This document shows, one piece after another, positions 23,905 to 36,499 of a stretch of 64,000 nt of DNA; the stretch's first letter is position 1; the number at the start of each line of letters is the position of its first letter. The notes beneath the pieces were generated by a model. The model did no database searches and had not been told where the DNA came from. It was given only the letters and a program-made list of their open reading frames with translations. Where the stretch lies: positions 92,554,578 to 92,618,577 of the forward strand of contig OX375879.1 in the NCBI GenBank assembly GCA_947359465.1, written 5' to 3'. This DNA is from Metellina segmentata. Lineage: Eukaryota > Arthropoda > Arachnida > Araneae > Tetragnathidae. The translations under genes were made by a program, and so were the position numbers.

Positions 23905-24598
23905 TGCTTACTTACATGTAAAGTATTTCCTCTAACTCTTTCTGCTTCAACTAAGCTTACTTACATGTAAAGTATTTCCTCTAAACACTTTCTGCTTCAA
24001 CTAAGCTTACTTACATGTAAAGTATTTCCTCTAACTCTTTCTGCTTCAACTAAGCTTACTTACATGTAAAGTATTTCCTCTAACTCTTTCTGCTTCAACT
24101 AAGCTTACTTACATATAAAGTATTTCCTCTAACTCTTTCTGCTTCAACTAAGCTTACTTACATGTAAAGTATTTCCTCTAACTCTTTCTGCTTCAACTAA
24201 GCTTACTTACATGTAAAGTATTTCCTCTAACTCTTTCTGCTTCAACTAAGCTTACTTACATGTAAAGTATTTCCTCTAACTCTTTCTGCTTCAACTAAGC
24301 TTACTTACATGTAAAGTATTTCCTCTAACTCTTTCTGCTTCAACTAAGCTTACTTACATGTAAAGTATTTCCTCTAACTCTTTCTGCTTCAACTAAGCTT
24401 ACTTACATATAAAGTATTTCCTCTAACTCTTTCTGCTTCAACTAAGCTTACTTACATATAAAGTATTTCCTCTAACTCTTTCTGCTTCAACTAAGCTTAC
24501 TTACATGTAAAGTATTTCCTCTAACTCTTTCTGCTTCAACTAAGCTTACTTACATGTAAAGTATTTCCTCTAACTCTTTCTGCTTCAACTAAGCTTAC
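23905..24598. repeat. 49-bp minisatellite, about 14 nearly identical copies
   Basis: The unit contains AAGCTTACTTACATGTAAAG, TATTTCCTCTAACTCTTT and CTGCTTCAACT. Copies differ by single changes (ACATGTAAAG versus ACATATAAAG); one early copy is 50 bp. It starts about 80 bases after the donor of the exon at 23248. Near-identity implies recent expansion or homogenisation. Confidence 0.95.
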
Positions 24599-25360
24599 TT
24601 GTTCTTTGTGTAAGGTATCTGTTACATCGAAGCTTACTTGCAGCTTATGTAAGGTCTTTGCTTCTTCTAAACTTATTTGCTGTTTAGAAAGGTATCTGCT
24701 TCACACCTAAGGTTACTTGTTCTTTATGTGAGGTACTTGATTCATCTAAGCTTACTTGCTGTTCGTGAAAGGTACTTTCTTCATTGAAGTTTACTTGCTG
24801 TTCATGAAAGATACTTGCTGTATCTAAACTTGTTGTTTGTGTACGGTATCTGTTACACATAAGCTTACCTGTAGCTAATGTAAGGTCTTTGCTTCATCTA
24901 AGCTTTTTTGCTGTTTATGAAAGGTATCTGCTTCACCTAAGGTTACTTGTTCTTTATGTGAGATACTTGCTGTATCTAAACTTACTTGTTGTTTGTGTAC
25001 GTTATGTGTTACATCTAAGCTTACTTACAGCTTATGTAAGGTACCTTTGCTTCATCTAAGCTTACTTGCTATTCATAAAGGGTACTTGATTCATCTGAAC
25101 TTTCTTATTGTTTATGAAAGTAGTCTGCTTCATCTACGCTTATTTGCGGCTTACTTAAGGCTTCAGTTAAGTTTACTTTTTGTTCATGAAAGTACTAGCT
25201 TCCTCTAAGCTTATTTGTTCATGAAAGGTATCTGCTTCGTTTAAACTTACTTGCTGTTTATAAAAGGTACCTGATTCATCTAGAATTATTTACTACTTGC
25301 GAAAGCTACGTCGTCTGAGCTTACATGCTGTTCATGAAAGGTACTTCCTTCATGTAACAT
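24599..25360. repeat. Older, diverged relatives of the 49-bp repeat
   Basis: The AAGCTTACTTG core is followed by CTGTTTATGAAAGGTATCTGCTTCATCT-like units with variable length. The array thus decays gradually away from the homogeneous block. Frames inside (24993-25208 and others) are repeat translations. Confidence 0.8.
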
Positions 25361-26129
25361 ACTTAGAAACTATGATGAGAATACAAGTAATACGTTTCAA
25401 GAGACCGTTATGTTTTATCTATTTTAAACATTCATTACATGGTAGTTCTAAAGTGTCATCAATTTGTAAAACAAATACAATAATACAAGTAGTACAATGG
25501 TATAATACAAATATTCTGATTCGTCCAAACACATACAGGAGTTTACAATTCAACAGGCATGCGATAGGGCTAACACCCAAACGTGTATTGGTATCTGATC
25601 TTAATTGTGATTTACCTGTTCGAATATGCGTGACCAGAACAGCTTACTTTGCTCTCAACCACGGATAAATACCCCAAATTTAGCAAATACCCCCAATTCG
25701 CAAGTGTCAATAGGTTGTTTAGGCAAAGAAACGTAATTGTAATTCTCGGAATCGTCGTTTCCGTAAAACAGGTCCATTGGTCTTTGGGAAAGTTGGCTTT
25801 TACATATGCGTCAACTTGAATAAACTCGGAGACTTCAAGCAAATAGTCTGACATTAGTACCTGTGAGGATTGAATTTTACAAGTGCAATATGATCAAACG
25901 CTCGCCACCGAATATCAAGAAAATGTTTGCAAACAAATCATAAGCTACCCTCTTTGGCAACTAATCAAAACTGGGAGGAATCATCCAGTAGCGGTTAAAA
26001 TTTGGTACTCAAAATTATACGAGTACAGAAAAGAAATTATTACAGTTTCAGGACATTGGGGGATTTATTCGTATAGAAATATTGACGCGAATTGAGCCAG
26101 TCAATAGTTTAAGAAATCAAGTCTGGCCC

Positions 26130-26310
26130 TGATGCAAACTGCTAACATGAAATTCACGGTTGGTATGAGTGAGGTTTCTTGCCATATGGCGTTCAATTGA
26201 TGAGGTAATTCGTCCACATTATAGGATGGACGTTTGATATGTCTAATCCCATCTTAAATGTGCATATCAAAGAACAGATCTGGTGATCCGGCTGGCCATG
26301 GAAGTGTCAC
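26130..26310 (-). pseudogene. Possible Tc1-like transposase remnant
   Basis: On the minus strand LPWPAGSPDL is followed by diverged sequence (RHIKRPSYNVDELPHQLNAIWQ) that resembles the region after the SPDLxPIE motif of Tc1 elements. It is short and broken by a stop; the call rests mainly on one motif. Confidence 0.35.
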
Positions 26311-27395
26311 AAGCACTCGATATACGTACAGTGTGTAACCGGGTGTTAGTTTGCTGGAAAATAAAGCAGGGATGCTACTAAGGGAACGGTAGTACAGCGG
26401 GGTATAAAAGGTCCTTGATGCACCACTGTGCTATGAGAGTACTACCTAGTACTACCAATGGGGTCCGGCAATCATATAAGATGGCGCCCGAGACCATAAC
26501 TCCTTGTTATCTAATCAAATGAAGTTGTTCGGTAAAAGCGGGATCAGCGCGCCGACCAGACTATCTCAAGATACACCTAAGCAGGTCATTGGAGCTCAGT
26601 AAAAAAAACGGATTCATCTCTGAAAAAAGGCTAAATTTCATGTTGATCGAATCTGGGACCACTGCTATCACAGTCTACGTTGCGCACTAGTCAATTATAG
26701 CCTTTGTGCGAGCATCCTCTTTCTTATTGCTGTATAGCAATGGTTAGAGGTGCACTTCAAAACCAGTTACACAATGGATGCGTGACAATGACAAATACGG
26801 TCTAGTTAAGCCGAGTTTACAACGAGTGTTGCAGACATTTGTCGACGACTTTCGGTTACAGACAAAATACTAGAAGGCTCTTGCAACTTTTGTTGACATC
26901 ACAAATTAGATGAGCCCTCTTAAGCACAAACAGCCAATCAAAAGACGGTGTGAGAGACCACGGGGCACCGAAGGGCAGAGGGTAGCGGGGAAATGTCTGC
27001 AATATCAAAAATGCACCCGAATTTTTATCGCCGACAAATGTCGCAATCCTTTGATCTTTATAGACTTCTGGTGAAAAACAAAATTTGTATTGCAGACACG
27101 CCAAATCTGTCGACGACACAAAATATTGACGACAAAATTAGTGTCGTTTCTCAAAATATCGTCGACAATTGTGGTCAACTCAGGTATGCAACTCCGGTGT
27201 GTAAACTTTATAACTGAGGAAACAATTGCTCGATAGTCGCGTTCTGCCGTCGCTTTCCCGGACCGTCTTCTGCCCACTTGTTGCTGAAATGAAATCTACC
27301 GTTGCGACCATAGAAGATAGATGATAGCTGTTTTATTTGACCTCTTTGTGTTCGACCCGTTCCCTCCAATACTGTCCAATTGTTGACAAACTATG

Positions 27396-27400
<5 letters not shown>

Positions 27401-27430
<30 letters not shown>
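27401..27430. repeat. (TA)15 microsatellite
   Basis: Uninterrupted TA dinucleotides. Confidence 0.97.
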
Positions 27431-27434
<4 letters not shown>

Positions 27435-28841
27435 AAAAATGTATAGTTCCGATTCCCTGTAGATACCACTATTCTTCAATTAGCCGTATGGATGTAATCC
27501 TTGGCAAGGAGGAATTTGAATATTTGTTTCGTCGTTATCAGATTATTTTTTTCAGGAAGATTCTTTTTTTTTTTCGAATTTTATAATTATTTGGAGAGTG
27601 CCAAATTAAATGATTTGACAAAAGCAGGTGGCATTGTTAAAACCTTGTTTTGAAACTAAGACTACATTTCTGCAACACATGCATGTTTTCTTTCAAATCC
27701 AATTCCCAAGAAAATAGATAAAATCGTCGTTGTAGCAACAATAGACAAATCAATTTAATCGAATCAAGTTTTTGTCACATTGAACTTTTAAAATGAATAT
27801 AAATTTTAGTTTCAATTTACAAGTAAAATATTTTTCTTGTACAAACATATCTTTTATTATAAAAGCATTGATGACAAGAATTGTATCAGTGAAATTTAGT
27901 TTACAGTAAAAGAAAAATTTTTATTGATGATCCTTTCCACAGAGAAAAAATCTCCGATAGGTGATAAAAACTTGATGATTATATATTATATTTTGCATCG
28001 CGTCAGTCTATTTGTATTTCAAATAAAAATTTTGTTTAATTTATATTAAGTAAAATCAAAAGTTTTATTAAATCAATGAACTTCTAACGATAAGTTACAG
28101 GAAGTTCAATGCGGGAAAAGATAAATATAAAATCTGAATGAAGATAGTAAGAAAGATCATTTAAAAAGTAAAAAGCAATTGAGCTTCACATTAATGAATT
28201 GAAAATCCTATAATTAATATTTAATGCACTTTGTGTGTGAAAGAATCTTAAACTGGGCTAAAATTGTATTCACATTTTTCGTATGCTCATTTGCCTCAAC
28301 TTTATATTTGGGATTCAAGAAATATTTCAGTGGTGAAAGCAGTAATTTTTTTTTTTGTGTTTTTTCTGTGTTTTCCAAAGAGTATATTCTCTAAATTAAC
28401 ATTTAGGTGTTAATTTCTAATTTGTCATACCTTAAGCTAAATATGTACTATCCTAAAATCATTTTTAACTTGCCGGGTATTTCAAAAACCGTTTTATTGC
28501 TTAATTTTTTAATTAAAAAAAATTAACTGACAAAAGTGGTTTTCAGATGCAAATATATTTTTAATTTTTCTCGATTATTGTCATAATTTTTAAATGGAAC
28601 GTTACTGTAAACTTTGTCTGTAGTCTTCAATTTCTGTAACTGGGGTGAAGATCAAGTCTATTTCATGTCCATATTATGTTCATTACCTTTCACCAAAACA
28701 ACTAATGCTTATCAAATGAGTTTTTAATGTCGCAAATTTTATTTTTGTAACTAAATTTCCGATATATTTTGGAACTACAAGTGCGTTAAGATAGATAAAT
28801 ACACTAGATACCTGATAGGTAAATAGTTATTTAATTTCACA

Positions 28842-29075
28842 CTGGAGCAAGACAATGGGCTATTGACGAGGGACAGGCATCAAGAACAACACCATAGCTG
28901 GCACCCAACTATGCAAACTTCCATCCCAACAACACCAACGTGAGGACATTTGAAGCTCCAACAGATTCAACGTGCACCAGCCCACGTATACACGACGTCT
29001 TTTGCTTAACCGGGTTTTGAACTCGCGATCATCCGGTTGCTAATCCGTTGCTCTTCCAACGTCCCCTAGATACTT
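28842..29075 (-). mobile_element. tRNA-derived SINE, minus strand
   Basis: Reverse-complement blocks match the family: ACCAACGTGAGGACATTTGA, CAACAGATTCAACGTGCACCA and the head TTTTGAACTCGCGATCATCC ... TTGCTCTTCCAAC. The tail side starts with CTGGAGCAAGAC at 28843. Confidence 0.82.
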
Positions 29076-29289
29076 GGAAATGACAAAATAACACAGATTA
29101 GCACTTTTAGATCGACTTAAAACGAAACTAAATACTTCCGATCACACCGAAGTACTTCAATGTAAATTATCGGTCTCACGAGATAGATATTCAAGATATC
29201 GCACCCCGGCGATAAAGGTGACACAAGTCAAAAAATAAAAATGGTGATGTTATGTCATTGAAAAATATGTATAAGGTGTCCCAGCGTGG

Positions 29290-29431
29290 TATATTACTAT
29301 TCTATAGAATAGAATAATATAATATAGAATATAATAGAATATTATAGAACATATAGAATATAATAGAATATTATAGAACATATAGAATATTATATTATAT
29401 ATAGAACATATAGAATATTATAGAACATATA

Positions 29432-29479
<48 letters not shown>

Positions 29480-29650
29480 TAAAGAATATAAGTTATATAC
29501 ATAGTTATAGTTATAGAAGTTATATAATAACTATAGAATACTATAGAATATATAGAATAGAATATCTATATTTCATTGAATATTTAGAATGTAATAGAAT
29601 ACTATGGAATAATATAGAATAATATAGAATATAATAGAATACTATAGAAC
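29290..29650. repeat. ATAGAATA-type microsatellite with a (TA)n core
   Basis: ATAGAATAT, TAATAGAATA and ATAGAACAT variants surround a pure TA run near 29436-29477. Its right edge joins a 143-bp block also found after the array at 57096-57670. Confidence 0.92.
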
Positions 29651-29793
29651 ATAATAGAAGTTACCACCATAAATACTTACCTAAAATTTAAAAGAAGCTT
29701 ATACTATTTCAATATAAGTTTTATAGTATCCTTTAAGTTGATGTTTCGCAAATTCTGCAATTTTGAGTTGTGTCACTTTTCTTGCCGGGATGC
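29651..29793. repeat. Conserved 143-bp block shared with 57671-57814
   Basis: Both begin ATAATAGAAGTTACCACCAT and end at TCTTGC-GGG-TGCGA, with only scattered differences. Both follow an AT microsatellite and precede a palindrome-family MITE, which indicates a composite or duplicated element. Confidence 0.9.
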
Positions 29794-29909
29794 GAAATGA
29801 TATGAGCAAATAAACTAACTATAAAAATTGAATATTGACTTTAAAACACCTATACGCATTTTATTTAAGTTTGTTTTCAAAAGGGTTAATTTAAGGGTAA
29901 TAAAGGGTA

Positions 29910-30196
29910 TCCTTTCTGGTGATTGATCTCGACTACGTGTCATTAGAGAAAACTTATCAGATCTTGATGGACCAGATATCTCGTCATTAGAAGAAAACTT
30001 ACCGTATATTGATCCTGTCATCATAAAAATTGGCAATACCGTGCTGACGAGATATCTCGTCATTAGAAGAAAACTTACCGTATCTTGATCCTGTCTTCAT
30101 AAAAATCGGCAATACCGTGCTGACGAGATATCTCGTCATTAGCAAAATTGGTCAGATCTGGATAGACAAGATAGTCCGTCGAAATCACTTGGAGGG
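29910..30196. mobile_element. piggyBac-type MITE of the palindrome family, internally duplicated
   Basis: The ends are CCTTTCTGGTGATTG and AAATCACTTGGAGGG. Perfect GACGAGATATCTCGTC palindromes lie at 30046-30061 and 30122-30137, exactly 76 bases apart, from a recent tandem duplication inside the element. TTAA flanks are not preserved here. Confidence 0.78.
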
Positions 30197-31241
30197 CTAT
30201 TCATAGTTTGAAATATATATGTAAGTCATCAGTATTCAATTGCAAAGCGGAGTTTTATAAGGTAAAAATCAAATTGGTTTTCTGCGGGAATTTCGGTTTC
30301 GCATAAGATTTGGAATCGAAAACAGTTAGCATTGACTGTTTTTATGATTCAGTAAAGGAACAAATTATCTTTCGTATAATTATTTCTGTCGTATACAACG
30401 ACATCGCATGATTTCATATGCAGTAGTCACAAACAAGCTTATACAAATAGTTTATTTTTAACAAAATGCAGGTCATTTCACATTTTTGGAACGTTTTAGA
30501 AAATTGTGACAGTACTAACTCGTTCTACTTAGAAATTTTCATCCCGTAGTATTCAACTTGTAGCTGCCTTTTCATTTTCGTTTTTTCCTCCTCTTCTCAC
30601 AACATATTTTGTCTTGCGTTTAACAGTCATTAGTGAAGTTCACATATTTTTACTGTGAAAGAAACACCTATATCTTTTAACTACCCTCATATGTAATCTT
30701 GTTAACTATTTTGATGGTTATGCAAATATGCATATAGTGTGATACAATTACATTTTATTGTTCATTAGAATTCTAAAATACATCGATATTTTACTAGGGT
30801 AGTATGTTTCTTTTTTAGTTGTTTGTGCAAATGTGAAAAGGGTAAATTTAATAGGAACCCTTTATTTTTCCTTAATGCACTGTGGGCAATTTAATATAAA
30901 TGAGTTAAAGCAAAACCAAATAACCTTTTCTTTTAATTTAGCTATTGAAGATTTGGTGCAAATATACAAAAGAAAACATTTTAAGCTCAAGTTAAGCAAG
31001 ACCATTAAAATAAGAACTTTGAATACAACAAAAAATAAATATTTACATTTCGTTTTAATTCAGATTTCACAAATCAAAATAGATTCCTTTCGTAAGGACT
31101 TTGAGACAAATGTATCTTAAACTTGAAGTAAATTATGACAGAACGGACTGCTTTGAAGAAAACCGAGCCAAATCACTATTAAAAGAGATTTTGCATACGT
31201 TAATACAAAAGAATAACTAAGACTTTCAATACACAAATCTA

Positions 31242-32473
31242 AACTGACAAGCCAGAACATTATGACCATCCCGACATTTTTCAATGAATTCGTCTGAATG
31301 ACATGGAGGGCACGTGATTAAGTGAGAATGGTATTTAACTGCTGCTGGAGAAGGTAAGTAATCATTCTTGCACTTACTTTTGCGAGTGATGGGAAAGGCT
31401 GCTGATCTAAGCGAATTTGATGGAGGGCAGATCGTAATGGCCCGAAGACTCGGAACGGGTATCACCGAAACTGCACGACTAGTAGATTTTTCACGATCTG
31501 CCGTTGTTAGTATTCATGCAATGTGGATAAATGACGGTGACACCAGCAGTAGACGCCAAGATGTTGGTCGTCCACTCGTCATCAAATAAAAAGGACGTTG
31601 GAGACTGTTCCGCTTGGTAAAGCAAAATCGGCGCGAGACAGTGGCTCAGCTGTCAGCCCAATACGATTCAGGTCCAAGGACAAGTGTTTCGGAACACACA
31701 GTTCATCGGACACTGTTGGATATGGGACTGTCCCACTCGTGTGCCTCTGTTGAGAGAGGTCAACAGAGGCACACGCCTCTGTTGACCAAGCGTCATCGTC
31801 AACTACGCCTACAGTGGTCCCGGGAACATCTAGACTGGACCATGGATCTGTGGAAGAGTTGCCTGGTTAGATGAATCAACCCGATTTCTCATTCATCACG
31901 TCGATGGTCGTGACGGGGTACGCCGTCTGCTAGGCGAACGGTTACTCCCCCCTTGTACAGCAGGTCATACACAGTCCGGTGGTGGCGGTATTATGTTTTG
32001 GAGGACGTTCTCATGGGCGACTTTGGGACCCATAGTTGTGGTAGAACAGATCATGAACGCTGCGAGCTATCTGAACATCATTGCGGATCAGTTGCACCCT
32101 TTCATGGTGTCTGTCTTCCCAACTGGAAACGGAATCTTCCAGCAGGACAACGCCCCATGTCACAAGGCTCGGATTGTGTTTGAGTGGTTCGAGGAGCATA
32201 CTGATGAATTCCACTTAATGTCCTGGCCACTTAACTCGCCATAATAGAACACATTTGGGGTGTCATGGAGCGGCAGCTCAGAACTTAAACACCACCATGT
32301 CCTAATATCTCGACTTTGCGTGACCGCTGCTTAGACATTTGGTACAACCTGTCTCCAGTCATGTAACAAGAACTTGTGACATCTATGCCCAGGCGAGTTG
32401 CAGCTGTTTTGCAGGCCATAGGCGGCGCAACGCGTTATTGAGTAGGTAGTCATAATGTTTTGGCTTTTCAGTG
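31242..32473 (+). mobile_element. Tc1-like transposon, 1232 bp, inactivated
   Basis: Imperfect inverted ends (AACTGACAAGCCAGAACATT at 31242; the mirrored end is CACTGAAAAGCCAAAACATT on the minus strand, ending at 32473) are flanked by TA on both sides. The transposase reads in broken frames: a helix-turn-helix part at 31368-31589, a middle part at 31614-31874 and a catalytic part at 31993-32244 with FQQDNAPCHKARIVFEWF and SWPLNSP. A shortened PIEH-like motif (ATAGAACACATTTGGGG) follows. Stops and frameshifts separate the parts, so no functional enzyme is encoded. Confidence 0.9.
31739..31774. repeat. 15-bp perfect inverted repeat inside the Tc1 remnant
   Basis: GTGTGCCTCTGTTGA, a 6-base loop, then TCAACAGAGGCACAC. 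GCCTCTGTTGACC recurs immediately after. It falls in the transposase where the family has no such insert and looks like a templated insertion. Confidence 0.85.
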
Positions 32474-32939
32474 TATGTACTGTTAAATGCTCACTTTCCT
32501 TATAATGGTTATCTCAAAGTAATTAAAGTAAATATTAATTAAAGTAGTGATATCTCAGAGTAATTAACTCTCTAAGATTAATTAAAGAAATGGTTGAGTA
32601 ATTTATGATTAAAATTATGCCATAAAAACGCTGTCAATACATACCTGATTAAAATTTAAGATTCATTTTGTATTTACACTGCCTATAGGGCAATTAAAAT
32701 TCTTAAGTATGTGTGATAGATTCATAAAGCTAATAAACATACCTTGCAAAAACTATACACGATATTCCAATGACAAAATAGAGATATGTAACAAATAATT
32801 TAAGATGTAATAACCATTTTTACATTGATTCATCATAAAGGTTAGTGATAAAGACATCGTATTAACAATAAAAAAATTTTCCGCCTAAGATTCTGAGTAT
32901 TGAAAAATATATGTAATATGCAAAAACTCGGAATTGTTG

Positions 32940-33835
32940 TATCACTTCACAAGTGATGCCCCAGAGAATTTATTTTTAAATAAGTACTATTTAAAATAAA
33001 AATGCCACTAAACACAAGCTGTTAGAAGTAATGTAATCACACAACTCACTTCTATAAATAAAAAAGAGATTTTGACTTTCGCATTTGATGTATACATCCT
33101 TAAAAAAAGTTTACGTGAAAGAATGTATTTTTAAATAAGTAATATATTGAACAAAATTCTCTAAAATTTAAGCTTGGAATGGCTTTATCTATTCACAAAT
33201 GATACCCAAAACAGGTTTTTTTAATAAGGACCATATTGAACAAAATGTTATGTAATGTGAACTTTAAGAAATAAAATTTTATAAAACCTAAACACGAATG
33301 ATTCTATTACTCCACAAGTGATACCCCAAATAATTTATTTTTAAAATAAGGACTAAATTGAATAATATACTATAAAACAGGGCTCGAAATACCCGGGTGC
33401 ACTGTGCACTGCGCACATGAAAATAAAATTGTGCACCTAATTTTTTCCCGCTAGGCACACCTGTGCACCTAATTTAAAAACTTAGGTGCACAAGGTGCAC
33501 CTGTATTAAAAATATATTTCGAGGCCTGCTATAAAATGTGAACTCGGAATAGTCGTATCACTTTACAAGTGATGACCCAAAAAATTCATTTTTAAATAAG
33601 TACTGTATTACTAACATGAACTATAAGAAGCAATATAATCACACCACCTTACTTCTATTCCTAAAAAGAGATTTTGACTTTCGCATTTAATGCAGACAGC
33701 ATTTAAAAAAAAATTTCCTTGAAGAATGCATTTTTTAAATAAGCACAATGTGTATTGAACAAAATTCTATAAAACCTAAACTCAGAATGGGTCTATCACT
33801 TCCCAAATGATACCCCAAATAGTTTATTTTCAAAG
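32940..33835. repeat. Diverged tandem repeat with alternating spacing
   Basis: The core TATCACTTCACAAGTGATGCCCCA recurs (with changes) near 32940, 33187, 33304, 33554 and 33790, followed each time by TTTATTTTTAAATAAG and TATTGAACAAAATTCTATAAAA. CACTT-ACAAGTG is a small palindrome inside the core. A hAT-type MITE interrupts the array. Confidence 0.75.
33378..33528. mobile_element. 151-bp hAT-type MITE
   Basis: Ends CAGGGCTCGAAAT and ATTTCGAGGCCTG are inverted repeats with one mismatch, and CTATAAAA is duplicated exactly on both sides (33370-33377, 33529-33536). The interior is built of GTGCACCT palindromic segments. The 8-bp duplication and CAGGG terminus are typical of hAT elements. No coding capacity. 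Confidence 0.9.
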
Positions 33836-33999
33836 CAAGGACTATATTAAATAAATTGCTATAAATTGTGAACTATACGAAGTAAGAAATGTAATCATAC
33901 TTCACTTATGCGTCTAAAAAATTCCGCAACCGGTGTGCGTAGAGCACGTGGAGAGAGCGCGAGTGCCCGAAAGTGATTAAAAAAAACCTCGCTCAACTC

Positions 34000-35130
34000 A
34001 AAGTGCCTCATTCCGTGCCAAAGACATTTACAGACATCGCCTTTTGCATAAAGCATGAATATCCCGGGTAAATTAACGAAATTCCGCATCGGAAACAATA
34101 GCTCATAAACAAGAGCAAACACAAACAATCGTGACGGGATTCAATAAAGTAGCGGCACAGCAGCGATTGGAAAAACAAATACTTGTCCGCTGCTCCCTTA
34201 AAACTATTCATGGCTCCGCGTAAACAGGCAAATGTTTTCATCTCCCAACCGTCTTCTGATGGAATCGAGAGATGGGCAAAAAAAAAATCGCATTGGGAGA
34301 GGCATTTGAATAAATATGGCGCGAAAAGCTATCGGCAGAACTAGATGTATATCGATCAATTTCCGCCAAGGCTGGAAAACTATCATTTTCATATTTAATG
34401 GTTGTTTTCTCGGTATTAAAATACTGTTACCTTCAAACTTTATTCTCCCGAAAATTGTTCTGGGGGAGGCGCAGAAATGTAAATAACCGAGCGGCAGATA
34501 TCAGCAATGGTAATCGGACATGTGCGGAGTGTGTTTTTGCATCCGCCTGGCTTAAATAAAACATAAATGTTATAAAACGGAACAATAGGAACACGGAGAT
34601 TAAATTGAAATCGTATTAGAGGGAGAAAAGTAGTTTTCGTAGCCTCCATTTTTACATATGGATGAATTTATTTTCCAATCATACGGCGAAAAGGAGAGCG
34701 TTTTTCCAAGCGGTTGCCAGTTATGATGTTTTGGAGGACACAGTTTCCATTTACTTCACCGGCTCTCTGGTAATCTCATTTCTACATTTCCATCACCGTG
34801 TTTAATAGGCAATAGAAATTCACGTCCCTCCCCCTCTCTTGGTGTCCCCCCTGGAGTTTTCTCGCGGCACCACCCACCCAGAAGATGATTGGTGGATTAG
34901 TAATTGTTGTTTGCGCCGGTCTTTTGCTTGCGTCTCAGTGTGGTCTTTTGCAATGACCATTTCATCTCGGCATGTTCCATCCGTACTTCTACGAGAAGAT
35001 GAGGGCTCTGCGTCTGGCCTGGATTTGGGGACTCAAGTTGAGGGGATATTCCGGTACGTTCATTCTCATTCTCTTTCGGTTCCCACGATAGCTCGGAAAA
35101 GCAATGAATCGGGCATGAAATGAAAACTGA
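34000..35130. promoter_or_regulatory. Complex non-repetitive block inside the large intron
   Basis: Compared with its neighbours this block is less AT-rich, free of tandem repeats and has several short frames on both strands without similarity. Segments such as AAATATGGCGCGAAAAGC and CAATTTCCGCCAAGG suggest a constrained non-coding element. This is inference from composition only. Confidence 0.25.
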
Positions 35131-35234
35131 CAATCATTACTTTATACTCCCTCACTTGAATATCAGAAGTGCAGCAATTTCCATCTTTCGCTTGTCTTTA
35201 CTTCTGTTAACATTCCTGGTGGATGTCTCGAAGA

Positions 35235-35352
35235 TGTGTATCGTTATTAAACAGAAATCGGCAATTTCGATAACGACGAGATATCTCGTCGTTATATCGA
35301 AATTGGTCAGGTCTTGAGGGACGAGATATTTCGTGGAAACCATTTTTAGACC
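35235..35352. mobile_element. Palindrome-family MITE fragment
   Basis: ATAACGACGAGATATCTCGTCGTTAT extends the family palindrome to a longer one around 35270-35295. It is followed by ACGAGATATTTCGTGGAAACCATT at the 3' end. The 5' end is missing. Confidence 0.7.
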
Positions 35353-36499
35353 ATAAAAAACACTTTCAGCAAATATAGAATCAACCCACTCTTTCATAAG
35401 CATGAAAAGTTATTTGAAAAAAATTAAGAAGTTAAAAAGTTTTACATTTATTAATGTTTTTTTATTCTATCTTTACATTTCTATAGAAAGGTAAAGCGAT
35501 CTATAAAAATTATGAATCGTATTAAAACTTTCTTACGTCTTTTTAATATACCCTAATGAAGAAACGAAGTGGTATTTCGTTCTGAATATTATTTGGAATT
35601 TTCAGAACCCATTTGAAGCAATTTAAATAAAATAAGAATTTTGGTCACTCTATGAATAAAGTTTAAAAAAATGTAATTAAAGTATAGCCTATTCGTCGAT
35701 GATGAGTCTTCAGTCACATCGTAGCCCACTACTATTCAGAAATTATCGTAGTCCACTACTATTCAGAACCCAAATGTTATATTTACCATATCTGTTTGAA
35801 AGTTTTCAACTGAAAGAACCGTATTACCTTAATAACATAGCAATCAAATTAAAAATGAAGTCTTACTAAAAGTATTCAAAAATTATTTTAAATTCAGACT
35901 GTTATCTCTTATGCACAGTTATAATTTTACCAAATATTAGCATTTAGTCTGTAAATTTATAACCCCATGATACTTTATGGCCAACAGGATTTAAGGTATA
36001 TTTAAAGGATGGTGTAATTTTGAGGGTTTGTGTTTGAAGGTATATATAATCCATAACTTTGGCATACATTGTATTATTTTATTATTTGAGGTTTTGTCTA
36101 AGAGCTGCTTTCATCATGTATAAACTAAATTGTAAGTATTATAAACACGAACCGTGACAGCTAGGGGCAAGAACGTATTCCCCCTATAGAAAACATAAAA
36201 CAGAATAGCTCAAGTACTCATAATAAAGCTCCTTCTCTCAGTATGCATCAGTAGAATTAACCTAATGTCATCAATATCTGAAAATTATGTTGGCGTATCA
36301 AGATTTTCTTTAATTCAAACTAACTTATGGGCTAAAAGACGCTTGCTAAATTCTGTTTCATATTTAAACTCAATTATGAGTAAAATTTTAGGCTAAACTA
36401 GTTATTCAATCGAGACATAATCTTGATATCTTTCCCACCATTACTTTCATTTTTCTTTTGAAGGATACTGTGTTAAACACTTTTTCGAAAAAACTTTAT

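Noticed and set aside
23904..25360. CRISPR-like appearance of regularly repeated units
   Set aside because: Units are directly adjacent with no unique spacers, in an animal intron, so it is a minisatellite.
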